Positions 24,339 through 33,478 of a stretch of 36,318 bases of DNA are shown in pieces. Under the pieces are notes generated by a model. It was not told the DNA's origin. It did no database searches and worked only from the letters and a program-made list of their open reading frames with translations. Source of the stretch: Oscillospiraceae bacterium. GTDB lineage: Bacteria > Bacillota > Clostridia > Oscillospirales > Oscillospiraceae. Position 1 is the first letter of the stretch. The number at the start of each line of letters is the position of its first letter. A program made the translations under genes and the position numbers. The stretch is taken from assembly GCA_017408525.1 (NCBI GenBank), contig JAFQUN010000103.1:1-36318 (forward strand), read 5' to 3'.

Positions 24339-25763
24339 TTGGAGCGCGAAAAAGTTATCGTCAGCGAGGCGGAGCTTGCCCGCCAACGCGACTTTCAAAA
24401 TAAGATAAAATTACTTACCTCGCAGCGCGAAACGCAGCCGCTTGCCATGGTCGATACGTTCGGCTGTCAGCAAAACGTCGCCGACGGGCAGCTCATTTTG
24501 GGTATGCTGCGTGAGATGGGCTTTGCGTTTACCAACAACGAAAACGAGGCGGATATCATCGTTCTCAACACCTGCGCCATCCGTGAGCACGCGGAAAAGC
24601 GCGTGTACGGGAATCTCGGCCGGCTCACGCACACAAAGGCAGCAAACCCCGAGCAGATCATCTGCCTTTGCGGCTGCATGGCGCAGCGCCCAAGCGTTGC
24701 CGAGCGCGTGCGCGAGAGCTACCGCCATGTCGACCTCGTTTTCGGACCGCAGGCGCTTTGGAAATTCCCCGAGCTTCTCCACCGCGTCTATACCGAGCGC
24801 GGGCGCGTCTTTTCCATCGACGACGAGCATGGCTCGATCGCCGAGGGGCTTCCCATCGTGCGTGAGGGGACAGTCAAGGCGTGGGTTTCGATCATGTACG
24901 GGTGCAACAATTTCTGCTCGTACTGCATCGTGCCCTACGTTCGCGGACGCGAGCGCAGCCGCGATAAGGACGCGATCCTTGCCGAGTGCCGGGCGCTCAT
25001 CGAACAGGGGTATAAGGAGATCACGCTTCTCGGTCAGAACGTCAACTCCTACGGAAAGGACCTCGGCGCGGACTACGACTTCGCCGATCTTCTCTCCGAT
25101 ATCGACAAAATTCCGGGCGACTATCTCATCCGCTTTATGTCGAGCCAGCCGAAGGACGCAACGCACAAGCTTTTCGACACGATGGCGCGCTGCACGCACG
25201 TTGCAAAGCAGCTCCATCTTCCTGTGCAGTCGGGCTGCGACCGCGTGCTGCGGGCAATGAACCGCCCCTACACGCGCGAGGGGTATCTTGAATTGATCGG
25301 CTACGCAAGAAGCGTGATGCCCGAACTCGTTCTCACAAGCGACGTTATCATCGGCTTCCCCGGCGAGACGGAGGCGGAGGCAATGGAGACGGTGTCTCTT
25401 GTGGAGCAGGTGCGCTTCGACGCGCTTTTCACGTTTATTTTCTCCCCGCGTCCCGGTACGCCTGCGGCGAAGATGGAAGACCCCACCCCCCGCGCGGAAA
25501 AGCAGGTGTGGTTCGATAAGCTGTGCGATGTACAAAACACCATCTCCGCGCAGCTTCACGCGCAGTACGTCGGACGAACCGTGCGCGTGCTCGTCGACGG
25601 CACGAGCGATGATTTGCGCTGGCCCTTGCAGGGGCGCACGAACGGCGGGCGGCTGGTGCATCTTTGCGGCGAAGCGTCGCATGTTGGGACGTATCAGGAT
25701 GTGCGCATCACCGACAGCAACACCTGGGCGCTCTTTGGAGAGGTCGTCAGTAAAGAGAGTTGA
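24339..25763 (+). CDS. miaB: tRNA-2-methylthio-N6-dimethylallyladenosine synthase MiaB
   Basis: MiaB is a radical-SAM methylthiotransferase that converts i6A37 to ms2i6A37 in tRNA, acting after MiaA. The 474-residue product has the N-terminal cluster cysteines Cys43 (TFGCQQN), Cys79 (NTCAIREHAEKR) and Cys113 (GCMAQ). The radical-SAM C-x3-C-x2-C is Cys189/193/196, and a C-terminal TRAM domain is present. The start appears to be TTG at 24339: GGGAGGT stands 5 bp upstream, and no ATG fits before the conserved region. It opens the miaB-mutS-mutL-miaA-hfq block and is followed by repeat A3. Confidence 0.93.
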   Translation: MEREKVIVSEAELARQRDFQNKIKLLTSQRETQPLAMVDTFGCQQNVADGQLILGMLREMGFAFTNNENEADIIVLNTCAIREHAEKRVYGNLGRLTHTKAANPEQIICLCGCMAQRPSVAERVRESYRHVDLVFGPQALWKFPELLHRVYTERGRVFSIDDEHGSIAEGLPIVREGTVKAWVSIMYGCNNFCSYCIVPYVRGRERSRDKDAILAECRALIEQGYKEITLLGQNVNSYGKDLGADYDFADLLSDIDKIPGDYLIRFMSSQPKDATHKLFDTMARCTHVAKQLHLPVQSGCDRVLRAMNRPYTREGYLELIGYARSVMPELVLTSDVIIGFPGETEAEAMETVSLVEQVRFDALFTFIFSPRPGTPAAKMEDPTPRAEKQVWFDKLCDVQNTISAQLHAQYVGRTVRVLVDGTSDDLRWPLQGRTNGGRLVHLCGEASHVGTYQDVRITDSNTWALFGEVVSKES

Positions 25764-25770
25764 TTTTCAA

Positions 25771-26370
25771 AGGGGGTTTGTTTCGCGCCTCCGGGCGCGA
25801 GGTCCTTTTGCCGTCACGCAAAAGGACCCAAAAAGTGATTTAGGAACCTGCGGTTCCTAAAAACCTCCCTTACGCTATACTACGACTGCCGAGATGAGCC
25901 TCGGCGCACTTTGCCGAATTTGCCTCTGCGCCTATCTCCGCGCGTTGCGCGCTGGTGCGGTGCTTGTCGATGGTGGTTGCGTTTTTCCGAGTGCGCCTAC
26001 ACGGTTTTGAGTAACGATGGCACTGCGGGGACGCTTTCCAACCCCGCATCATCGTGGTATATGCGTGTAGGCGCTGTGCTTGAACGGCAAGCACCATCAA
26101 CGACCACAATGTAGGGCGTAACGCCCGGGGAAAAGAGCACAGTCGATTCGTTGTCCACGCGCCGAGTTCTATTGCCGCACCATCGGTCGGTCGAAAGGGA
26201 AGTTTTTAGAAGCCGTAGGTTTCTAAATCAGTTTTGGTTACTTTGTCTGACGACAAAGTAACCCGCGCCGGAGCGCGGAATACTTCCCTTGTAAATCTCC
26301 GTTAATGAAAAGAGCGAAAAAGTTACTCACCGCCGGAGCGGCGAAACAACTCCTCTTGCAGAAATTTAGA
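25771..26370 (-). repeat. Family A palindromic repeat, copy A3, opposite orientation to A2
   Basis: This element of about 600 bp lies between miaB and mutS. Left-end hairpins are 25783-25800 (arm tcgcgcc), 25802-25827 (arm gtccttttgc) and 25839-25861 (arm tttaggaacc). Modules 25938-26000 and 26067-26130 are inverted relatives of each other. Right-end hairpins are 26206-26226 (one G-U pair), 26236-26263 (arm ggttactttgtc, 12 bp) and 26263-26278 (arm ccgcgc). A second terminal module with hairpin ccgc-cgga-gcgg then leads into the mutS SD region, as in A1. The complement of A3 matches A2 through the interior, for example acgaatcgact and gggcgttacgccctac (gggcgttgcgccctac in A2). Confidence 0.85.
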
Positions 26371-26385
26371 AAGAGAGTACACACC

Positions 26386-28989
26386 ATGGGCGAGCTGACA
26401 CCGATGATGCGCCAATATCTGGAAATCAAGGAGCAGAACAAAGATTCCATCCTCTTTTTCCGCCTTGGCGATTTCTATGAAATGTTCAACGATGATGCGC
26501 GCCTTGTTTCCGACGAGCTTGACCTGACGCTCACAACGCGCGACCGCGGCAAGCCGCCCGAAGAGCAAACGCCCATGTGCGGTGTGCCGTACCATTCGAG
26601 CGAAGCGTATATCGCGCGGCTGATCGCAAAGGGCTACAAGGTCGCCATCTGTGAGCAGACGGAGGACCCCGCCGCCGCAAAGGGGATCGTAAAGCGTGAG
26701 ATCGTCCGTGTCGTCACACCCGGTACAGTCGTTGATGAGGCGTCGCTCGACGAGCGGCGCAGCAACTTCATCTCCGGTGTATATGTTTCAGCCGGTGCGG
26801 CAGGCGTGTGCTTTTGCGACGTTTCGACCGGCAAAATGTTTGTCACCTGCGCACACGGCGCGGAGTGCATCGCGCACATCGAAAACGAATTTGGGCGTTT
26901 CTCTCCGGCGGAGGTCGTCGCAAACGACGCTGCCGCCGAAAACAACGCTCTCTCCCGTCTTTGGCGCGAGCGGCTTTTCTGCCATGTGGAGCGTCAGGAT
27001 GCCGGTGCGTTTGCAAAGGATGCCTCGCGCACACTCGCGGCGCAGCACTTTGGCGAGGATGCGCTTGCGGCGATCGAAAGCAGCGCCGCGCTTTGCGCAC
27101 TCGGCGGACTTCTCTCTTACCTGCACCGCACGCAGAAATGCGCGCTCTCCCATATAAACGAGCTTGAATACTACGACCACGCGCGCTTTATGGAGCTTGA
27201 CCTCACCGCGAGGCGCAACCTGGAGCTGACAGAAACGATGCGCGGCAAGGAAAAGCGCGGAAGTCTTCTGTGGGTACTCGACAAGACGAAAACGGCGATG
27301 GGTGCGCGGCTTCTGCGCGCGTGGCTCGAACGCCCGCTCCTTGATATTGCCGAGATATCACGCCGCTCCGGCGCTGTCGGCGCGCTTGTTGAAAACACCA
27401 TCGCACGAGAGGAGCTTTCCCTTGCCCTGAGCGGCATCGGCGATATGGAACGTCTTCTCGGGCGCATCGTATACGGCACTGCCGGTGCGCGTGACGTTGC
27501 CGCGCTTGGCGAGTCGATGCGGTGCATCGGACAGGTGCGCGCGCTTTTGGAGCCGTTCGAGGGCGGGCTTCTTGCAAAGCTCCGCGCCGCGCTCGACCCG
27601 CTCGATGACCTTGCCGAGCGTATCGGCGCAACGATCGATGACAAACCGCCGTTTTCCGTGCGCGAGGGCGGCTTTATCCGCAAGGGCTTCCATACCGAAG
27701 TCGACCGTCTTCGCTCGATCCGCGACGGCGGAAAGGATATGCTTGCTGCCATCGAAGCGCGCGTGAAGGAGCAGTACGGCATTAAAAACCTGAAGGTCGC
27801 CTACAACAAGGTTTTTGGCTATTATATCGAAGTCGCCCGCTCGCAGATCGACCTCGTTCCTGCCGAGTGGGTGCGAAAGCAGACGACCGTGAACTCCGAG
27901 CGGTACATCAATCAGGAGCTCAAAGACCTTGAGCACGAGATCCTTACCGCCGGTGAGCGGCTTGCCGCGCTCGAATATGAAATTTTCCGCTCGCTTTGCG
28001 ACACCATCTGCGAAAACGCGCAGCGCGTGCAGCGCACCGCCGCCGCACTTGCCGAGGTCGACGTTTTGTGCGCGCTTGCGACCGTCGCGGTAAAATACAA
28101 TTATTGCTGTCCGACGGTGGACGATTCGGGCATAATCGACATTCGTGATGGACGCCACTGCGTTGTTGAGCGCGTTTTGAAAGATTCTCTTTTCGTGCCG
28201 AACGATACGCTCATGGAGACAAGCGGCGACCGCGTTGCCATCATCACAGGTCCGAACATGGCAGGTAAGTCCACCTATATGCGTCAGGTCGCGCTCATCG
28301 TGCTGCTTGCCCAGATCGGCAGCTTTGTTCCCGCGCGAAGCGCAAGGATCGGTATCGTCGACCGCATTTTCACCCGCATCGGCGCGTCCGATGACCTTGC
28401 CGCGGGGCAGTCGACCTTTATGGTCGAGATGAACGAGGTCGCGGAGCTTTTGAAAAGCGCAACGTCCAAAAGCCTTCTCCTCCTTGACGAGATCGGGCGC
28501 GGCACATCGACTTTCGACGGCATGAGCATTGCCCGCGCCGTTTTGGAGCATTGCGCCGACGGGAAGAAGCTCGGCGCAAAGACGCTTTTTGCTACGCATT
28601 ACCATGAGCTGACCGCGCTTGAGAGTGCGCTCTCGGGCGTTCGCAACTACAACATCGCCATCAAAAGCCGCGGCGATGATATCGTATTTTTGCGCAAGAT
28701 CGTCCCCGGCGGCGCCGACCGCAGCTATGGCATCGAGGTGGCAAAGCTCGCGGGGCTGCCCGAGGGTGTCATCCGCCGCGCGCGCGCTATCCTCGCGGAG
28801 CTTGAGGGGGGCGGCGCACCGGCAAGGTCTGCGGTGCCGGAAGCCGCAGCGCAGAGCGGTCAAATGAGCTTTGGCTCCCTTGCTGAAAGCGAGGTCATGG
28901 ATGCCTTGCGCCGCGTACAGCCGGAGACGCTCACGCCCATCGAGGCGATCGGGATGCTGTATGAATTGCATAAGAAACTTTCATCGTGA
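26386..28989 (+). CDS. mutS: DNA mismatch repair protein MutS
   Basis: MutS recognises mismatches and small loops and recruits MutL. The 867-residue product has the mismatch-wedge motif DFYEMF (Phe30, Glu32), connector, lever and clamp domains, and the C-terminal ABC ATPase. Walker A is GPNMAGKST (622-630), and Walker B is followed by DEIGRGTSTFDG (from 701). A final dimerisation region follows. The start is the ATG at 26386, with a modest GAGAG SD; family homology begins here. The upstream open frame is repeat A3. Its stop codon lies inside hairpin H1 of repeat B3. Confidence 0.97.
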   Translation: MGELTPMMRQYLEIKEQNKDSILFFRLGDFYEMFNDDARLVSDELDLTLTTRDRGKPPEEQTPMCGVPYHSSEAYIARLIAKGYKVAICEQTEDPAAAKGIVKREIVRVVTPGTVVDEASLDERRSNFISGVYVSAGAAGVCFCDVSTGKMFVTCAHGAECIAHIENEFGRFSPAEVVANDAAAENNALSRLWRERLFCHVERQDAGAFAKDASRTLAAQHFGEDALAAIESSAALCALGGLLSYLHRTQKCALSHINELEYYDHARFMELDLTARRNLELTETMRGKEKRGSLLWVLDKTKTAMGARLLRAWLERPLLDIAEISRRSGAVGALVENTIAREELSLALSGIGDMERLLGRIVYGTAGARDVAALGESMRCIGQVRALLEPFEGGLLAKLRAALDPLDDLAERIGATIDDKPPFSVREGGFIRKGFHTEVDRLRSIRDGGKDMLAAIEARVKEQYGIKNLKVAYNKVFGYYIEVARSQIDLVPAEWVRKQTTVNSERYINQELKDLEHEILTAGERLAALEYEIFRSLCDTICENAQRVQRTAAALAEVDVLCALATVAVKYNYCCPTVDDSGIIDIRDGRHCVVERVLKDSLFVPNDTLMETSGDRVAIITGPNMAGKSTYMRQVALIVLLAQIGSFVPARSARIGIVDRIFTRIGASDDLAAGQSTFMVEMNEVAELLKSATSKSLLLLDEIGRGTSTFDGMSIARAVLEHCADGKKLGAKTLFATHYHELTALESALSGVRNYNIAIKSRGDDIVFLRKIVPGGADRSYGIEVAKLAGLPEGVIRRARAILAELEGGGAPARSAVPEAAAQSGQMSFGSLAESEVMDALRRVQPETLTPIEAIGMLYELHKKLSS

Positions 28990-29157
28990 AAGAACATCTC
29001 ATGTTCTTTCACGATAAGGGTTTCGCTTCGCTGCAGCGCACTCGCGTTGCTCGCACGTTTGCTCCGCGCAAAGTATTTTTGCCGACGTACACGCCGCCGG
29101 CAAAAATGGTTGAACTCTTTTTCGCGGCATAGCCGCGAAACTCTGCGAGGCATTTTA
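28984..29157 (+). repeat. Family B structured repeat, copy B3
   Basis: H1 is a perfect 14-bp hairpin (28984-28997 and 29001-29014, arm tcgtgaaagaacat, loop ctc) and contains the mutS stop. The conserved box (gcactcgcgttgctcgcac) follows. H2 has arms atttttgccg (29075-29084) and cggcaaaaat (29098-29107) around the invariant loop acgtacacgccgc. H3 is at 29120-29140 (arm tttcgcggc), followed by the tail aactctgcgaggcatttt. It fills the whole mutS-CPBP gap up to the next SD. Confidence 0.85.
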
Positions 29158-29177
29158 ATTCAGAGGGTGGTGAAACG

Positions 29178-29894
29178 ATGGCAGTATCAAAAAAGGGCAC
29201 GAGTGCGCTGATGAATCGAACGGAACGCGTGGCAGGAACGATCTTTTTTATCGTTTATCTTCTTGTGATGCCGCTTTTGCTCGAGCGCATTTTCGCTATC
29301 GCCGAAACGCTGCTTGATACGACCATCAGCGATTCGCTTGCAAATGTTCTTTACTATTACACGCTCTTTGCCGCGACGGTCCTCCTTTTCCATTCTTTCA
29401 TCGCCGCAACGACCTCTCGTCTTTTGGACAATGTGAACCGCTGCTTTGTCTCCGTCGGACTGGGACTGATCCTTTTTTACGGCGCGAACGAGCTTTTGTA
29501 CCGCGTAAGTCACGTCTTTTTTGACGGACACACCAACCTCAACGACGTGACCATCGCCGCGCAGGTACACGCCGCGCCGCGCATGACGATGCTCATTGTC
29601 ATTGTCCTCGCCCCGTTCGTGGAGGAGGTTTTGTTCCGCGGGCTTGTTTTCGGATGCATCCGCGAGAGGAGCCGCATAGCGGCATACGTTGTCTCGTGTG
29701 TGCTGTTTGCCTTTGCCCATGTGTGGACATTTGCACTTTCCGGCTGGGATATCACATACTTTGTGTTGATGCTGCAGTATCTTGTTCCCGGCATCGTTTT
29801 TGCCTGGGCGTATGACCATTCTTCAAGCCTTTGGAGCGCGATATTGCTCCACGCGGCGGTCAACGCGCTTTCCATCTTTGTTATTTTGAATTAA
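29178..29894 (+). CDS. CPBP family intramembrane metalloprotease
   Basis: This 238-residue polytopic membrane protein has the CPBP (CAAX protease and bacteriocin-processing) motifs. They are FVEEVLFRG with Glu149, Glu150 and Arg154, then FAFAH with His181, and HAAVNA with His225 and Asn229. About six hydrophobic segments are visible. Members process prenylated or bacteriocin peptides or act in immunity; the substrate here is unknown. It is inserted between mutS and mutL, which are usually adjacent, and is flanked by repeat B3 upstream. The SD is AGAGGGTGG. Confidence 0.9.
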   Translation: MAVSKKGTSALMNRTERVAGTIFFIVYLLVMPLLLERIFAIAETLLDTTISDSLANVLYYYTLFAATVLLFHSFIAATTSRLLDNVNRCFVSVGLGLILFYGANELLYRVSHVFFDGHTNLNDVTIAAQVHAAPRMTMLIVIVLAPFVEEVLFRGLVFGCIRERSRIAAYVVSCVLFAFAHVWTFALSGWDITYFVLMLQYLVPGIVFAWAYDHSSSLWSAILLHAAVNALSIFVILN

Positions 29895-29923
29895 ACTGCA
29901 CCGCCGCAGAAGGGAGGGGTTCG

Positions 29924-31870
29924 ATGGCTGAAATATTGCAGCTTCCGCAGCAGCTTGCGGACATGATCGCCGCAGGCGAAGTCGTCGAGCGCCCCGCAAG
30001 TGTTGTCAAGGAGCTTTTGGAAAACGCGATCGACGCGGGCGCTTCCGCCGTGACGGTGGAGATCCAAAACGGCGGCGTGACCTACATCCGCGTGAGCGAC
30101 AACGGCTGCGGCATCGCACCGCATGAGCTTCCGACCGCCTTTTTGCGCCACGCGACGAGCAAACTGCGCTCGCAAGAGCAGCTCTCTTCCATCGAAACGC
30201 TCGGCTTTCGCGGCGAGGCGCTTGCCGCCATCGCCTCCGTCTCGCGCATCGAGATCTTCTCCCGCACAAAGGAAGCGGCGTCGGGCGCGAGCCTGACGCT
30301 TACCGGCGGCGCACCGGGGCCGGTGGAAGCGGCGGGCTGTCCCGAGGGGACGACCATCATTGTGCGCGACCTCTTTTTCAACACGCCAGCGCGCATGAAG
30401 TTTCTTAAAAAAGACAGCGCGGAGGCGGCTGCCGTGTCCTCGGTCGTGCAGCATATTGCCATCAGCCATCCGGAGGTCTCCGTTCGCTTTCTGCGCGATG
30501 GGCAGGAGGCTTTGCACACCCCCGGTGACGCGGTGCTCAAAAGCGCGGTGTACGCGGCGTTCGGGCGCGAATTCGCGCTCGGACTTGTGGACGTACACGG
30601 TGCGGACGGTGCGCTGCGCGTCGATGGGTTTGCCGCGCGCCCTGTGAATGCGCGCGGCTCGCGCGCGATGCAGACGTTTTTTGTCAACGGGCGCATCGTA
30701 AAGTCCCAGCTTCTCACCGCTGCGCTCGAGGAGGCGTACGCAAACCGGCTGCTCAAAGGGCGCTTCCCCGGCTGCGTTTTGCACATCACCATTCCGTGCG
30801 ACATGGTGGACGTGAATGTACACCCTGCCAAAACGATCGTCAAATTTATCAACGAGCGGCAGGTCTTCTCCGCCGTACACCACATCGTTTCCGACGCGCT
30901 CGACGAGAAACCGCCCGCGCCGAAGCCTACCGTGCAAAGCGGTATCGCAAAACCGCGCGGTGACTTTTACCGCACCATGACAAGCGAGCAATTCCGCGCG
31001 CACGCTGCGGCTGCTGAAAAAAAGCCGGTCGCCGCACCTGTGCAGCCGCCCGCGTTTCAAACGCGCATCCCAAGCGCACAGACCGAGCTGCGCACCGCGC
31101 GCGTCGCCTCCGATGCACTGCGCGATAAGGTCATCTATACGGTGGAAAGAGCGCCCATGCAGGAAAATGTGCCGCCGTCCGACACTGCGCCAAAAATCGA
31201 GCGTGTCAGCGAGAATGCCGTCGAACCTGTTTTGGCGCCGCTGCCCGAACCCGCTTTTGCGGAGGGTGCGGCGCATGAGCAGCTCTCTCTCGTGCCGGGC
31301 GCTGCGCCGTGGCGCATCGCCGGCGAGGTTTTGAACACCTACATCATCTGCGAAGACGAAGACGGCTGTGTCCATCTGGTCGACAAGCACGCAGCGCATG
31401 AGCGCATCAATTTTGACCGGCTCAAAAGCGGTGCCGCACCCATCGAAAGCCAGCAGCTTCTCTCCCCTGTTGCGGTACAGCTTGCGCCGGAGGAATGCAC
31501 CGCGCTTTTGGAACAGCTCCCGCTTTTGGAAGAATTTGGATTTCTGTGCGAAGATTTCGGCGGCAGCTGCATCCTCATACGCGCCATTCCCACCGATATC
31601 GCCGAAGGCGAGGCGAGCGGCAGCCTGGAAGAGCTTGCCCGCCGTCTTCTTCGTGACCACCGCGCTGACAGCGCATCCGCGCGCGACGCACTGTTCCACA
31701 CCATCGCCTGTAAAAGCGCCATCCGCGCAGGGATGCATTCCGGCGAAAGCGAGCTGCGTGCGCTCGTCGACCGCGTGCAGTCGGGCGAGGTGCGCTATTG
31801 CCCTCACGGGCGTCCCGTTTGCGCAACGATGACAAAATATGAATTGGAAAGGATGTTTAAGCGAGTATGA
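29924..31870 (+). CDS. mutL: DNA mismatch repair protein MutL
   Basis: MutL couples mismatch recognition to strand incision. The 648-residue product has the GHKL ATPase domain (ENAIDAGA; DNGCGI; GFRGEALAAIASV), a Pro/Ala-rich linker (about 325-460), and a C-terminal endonuclease-type domain. The metal motif is DKHAAHERINFD (487-498). The Lys in place of the usual Gln and the terminal Asp in place of Glu are conservative departures from DQHAxxExxxxE. The end has ACKSAIRAG and CPHGRP, as in nicking MutL proteins of bacteria without MutH. GGGAGGGG precedes the ATG. It overlaps the next gene by an ATGA. Confidence 0.96.
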   Translation: MAEILQLPQQLADMIAAGEVVERPASVVKELLENAIDAGASAVTVEIQNGGVTYIRVSDNGCGIAPHELPTAFLRHATSKLRSQEQLSSIETLGFRGEALAAIASVSRIEIFSRTKEAASGASLTLTGGAPGPVEAAGCPEGTTIIVRDLFFNTPARMKFLKKDSAEAAAVSSVVQHIAISHPEVSVRFLRDGQEALHTPGDAVLKSAVYAAFGREFALGLVDVHGADGALRVDGFAARPVNARGSRAMQTFFVNGRIVKSQLLTAALEEAYANRLLKGRFPGCVLHITIPCDMVDVNVHPAKTIVKFINERQVFSAVHHIVSDALDEKPPAPKPTVQSGIAKPRGDFYRTMTSEQFRAHAAAAEKKPVAAPVQPPAFQTRIPSAQTELRTARVASDALRDKVIYTVERAPMQENVPPSDTAPKIERVSENAVEPVLAPLPEPAFAEGAAHEQLSLVPGAAPWRIAGEVLNTYIICEDEDGCVHLVDKHAAHERINFDRLKSGAAPIESQQLLSPVAVQLAPEECTALLEQLPLLEEFGFLCEDFGGSCILIRAIPTDIAEGEASGSLEELARRLLRDHRADSASARDALFHTIACKSAIRAGMHSGESELRALVDRVQSGEVRYCPHGRPVCATMTKYELERMFKRV

Positions 31871-32460
31871 ACAATGTTCTTTTTGTGGATTGCTGCATCA
31901 GCCAGAAGGGCTATGGCTCGCACACGGCACAACTTTGCCGAAGCTTTCTCTCCTCTTATGCGAATTCCCATCCGGCAGCACAGATCGATACCCTTGACCT
32001 GAAAACCGTTTCGCTCGCGCCGTTCACGTCGGAAAAGCTGAACCTGCGCGACAGACTCCTTGAAACGCGCCGCCTCGGCGACCCGATGTTCGCCCTTGCC
32101 AACCAGTTTGCCTCCGCCGATTATATCGTCATCGGCGCGCCGTATTGGGATCTTACGTTCCCCGCGCAGCTTAAACTGTACATTGAGCATATCAGCGTGC
32201 GCTATATCTCCTTCCTTTACGACGAGCGCGGGCGGCGCGGCATCTGCAAGGCGCAGAAGCTCATCTACCTTTCCACCTCCGGCGAGGAGGCGGGCGACGC
32301 CATCATGCCCGTTTTGGAATGGGAGGCGCTTTGCGGTACGTTCGGCATCCGCACGTTTGACCACATCATTGCAGGCGGGCTTGACGTGCATCCCGATCAG
32401 GCGCAGGCGATCCTCGGCGACGCGTGCCGCAGGGCAACAGCGCTTGGAAGGATCTGGTAA
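31867..32460 (+). CDS. Flavodoxin-like NAD(P)H oxidoreductase
   Basis: The 197-residue protein has a flavodoxin_2 fold like azoreductases and NAD(P)H:quinone reductases. It has an N-terminal beta strand with a Ser/His-containing phosphate loop (CCISQKGYGSHT) and the family segment IGAPYWDLTFPAQLKLYIEHI, which in relatives binds FMN. STSGEE follows at the second flavin loop. It probably reduces quinones or other electrophiles with NAD(P)H. It overlaps mutL by 4 bp and ends 7 bp before miaA, so it is tightly inside the operon. That is an unusual neighbour for these genes. Confidence 0.85.
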   Translation: MNNVLFVDCCISQKGYGSHTAQLCRSFLSSYANSHPAAQIDTLDLKTVSLAPFTSEKLNLRDRLLETRRLGDPMFALANQFASADYIVIGAPYWDLTFPAQLKLYIEHISVRYISFLYDERGRRGICKAQKLIYLSTSGEEAGDAIMPVLEWEALCGTFGIRTFDHIIAGGLDVHPDQAQAILGDACRRATALGRIW

Positions 32461-32467
32461 AATCGGT

Positions 32468-33412
32468 ATGGCGCAAAAGGTCATCTGTGTCACAGGACCG
32501 ACCGCGTGCGGAAAAACGCACCTTGGTATCCTTCTTGCACAGCACTACGGCGGGGAGATCATCTCGTGCGATTCGATGCAGATCTATCGCGGCATGGAGA
32601 TCGGCACCGCCGCGCCGACGGCTGAAGAGCGCGCGCTCGCCGTACACCACATGGTCGGCGTTGCCGAACCGAATGAGGCCTATTCCGCCGCGCGCTTTGT
32701 GCGCGAGGCGGATGCGTGCGTGCAGGATTGTCTTGCGCGCGGACACGTCCCCATCCTTGTTGGCGGCACAGGGCTTTATATGGATTCTCTTGTGCGCGGC
32801 GGCGATTTCGCCGCAGGCTGCTCCGGCGGCGCGGTCCGCCGCGAGCTGACCGCGCGTGCGGAGCGCGAGGGTATTGAGCCGCTTTTTGCCGAGCTTCAAA
32901 AAATCGATCCCGACGCTGCCGCGCGGCTGCACCCGGGCGATGAAAAACGCGTTTTGCGCGCGCTGGAGGTCTACCTTGAAACGGGGGAGACGCTCACCGC
33001 GCACAACGAGCGCACGCGCGCGCTGCCGCCGCGCTACGACGCGACGTATATCGTGCTTTCTTTTGCCGAGCGCGAGGAGCTTCGCCGCCGCATCGATCTG
33101 CGTGTTGATAAAATGGTCGAGGCGGGGCTTTTGGAGGAGGTGCGCGCGCTGCTGCGCTCCGGCGTTTCGCGCGAGGCTACGGCGATGCAGGCGATCGGGT
33201 TTAAGGAGTTTCTCGCCGTTTCCGACGGCACCGTGACAGAGTCCGAGGCGATCGAGACGGTCAAGCTTCGCTCGCGCCAGTACGCAAAGCGTCAGCTCAC
33301 ATGGCTTCGCAAGAACGAGCGCGCCCACTGGTTCTACTGGGAAAAAGAGTGCGATTTCCGCGCTGCCCTACAATTTTCGACAAAAATCCTCTCCGCCGAG
33401 GGGTTATCCTAA
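32468..33412 (+). CDS. miaA: tRNA dimethylallyltransferase MiaA
   Basis: MiaA transfers a dimethylallyl group to A37 of tRNAs reading UNN codons, making the substrate for MiaB. The 314-residue product has the P-loop GPTACGKT (10-17), the catalytic-region motif DSMQIYRGMEIGTA (Asp35), GGTGLYMDSL, and the late RRIDLR and RQLTWLRK tRNA-contact motifs. The SD is weak and far (GGAAGGA, 15 nt upstream). Translation probably depends on coupling to the gene that stops 7 bp earlier. Confidence 0.96.
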   Translation: MAQKVICVTGPTACGKTHLGILLAQHYGGEIISCDSMQIYRGMEIGTAAPTAEERALAVHHMVGVAEPNEAYSAARFVREADACVQDCLARGHVPILVGGTGLYMDSLVRGGDFAAGCSGGAVRRELTARAEREGIEPLFAELQKIDPDAAARLHPGDEKRVLRALEVYLETGETLTAHNERTRALPPRYDATYIVLSFAEREELRRRIDLRVDKMVEAGLLEEVRALLRSGVSREATAMQAIGFKEFLAVSDGTVTESEAIETVKLRSRQYAKRQLTWLRKNERAHWFYWEKECDFRAALQFSTKILSAEGLS

Positions 33413-33442
33413 CAAGGTACCCACGGCGGGCGAGCGTATCAC

Positions 33443-33473
33443 GATCGTCCGCACAAAAAAAGAAAGGACGATC
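33443..33473 (+). promoter_or_regulatory. Hairpin holding the hfq ribosome binding site
   Basis: A perfect 8-bp inverted repeat, gatcgtcc (33443-33450) and ggacgatc (33466-33473), encloses the A-rich loop gcacaaaaaaagaaa. The GGA of the hfq SD (33463-33468) lies at the base of the right arm. The structure could limit hfq translation, and the A-rich loop could be bound by Hfq itself. Confidence 0.5.
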
Positions 33474-33478
33474 TACTT

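Noticed and set aside
25870..26114. Possible small proteins on either strand of repeat A3
   Set aside because: They are not conserved in A2 and lie in the palindromic core of a non-coding repeat.
28984..29014. Ordinary terminator of mutS
   Set aside because: The stem is perfect, but the sequence after it (taagggtttcgc) has no T-run, and the same position holds a related hairpin in B1. It is treated as part of the repeat.
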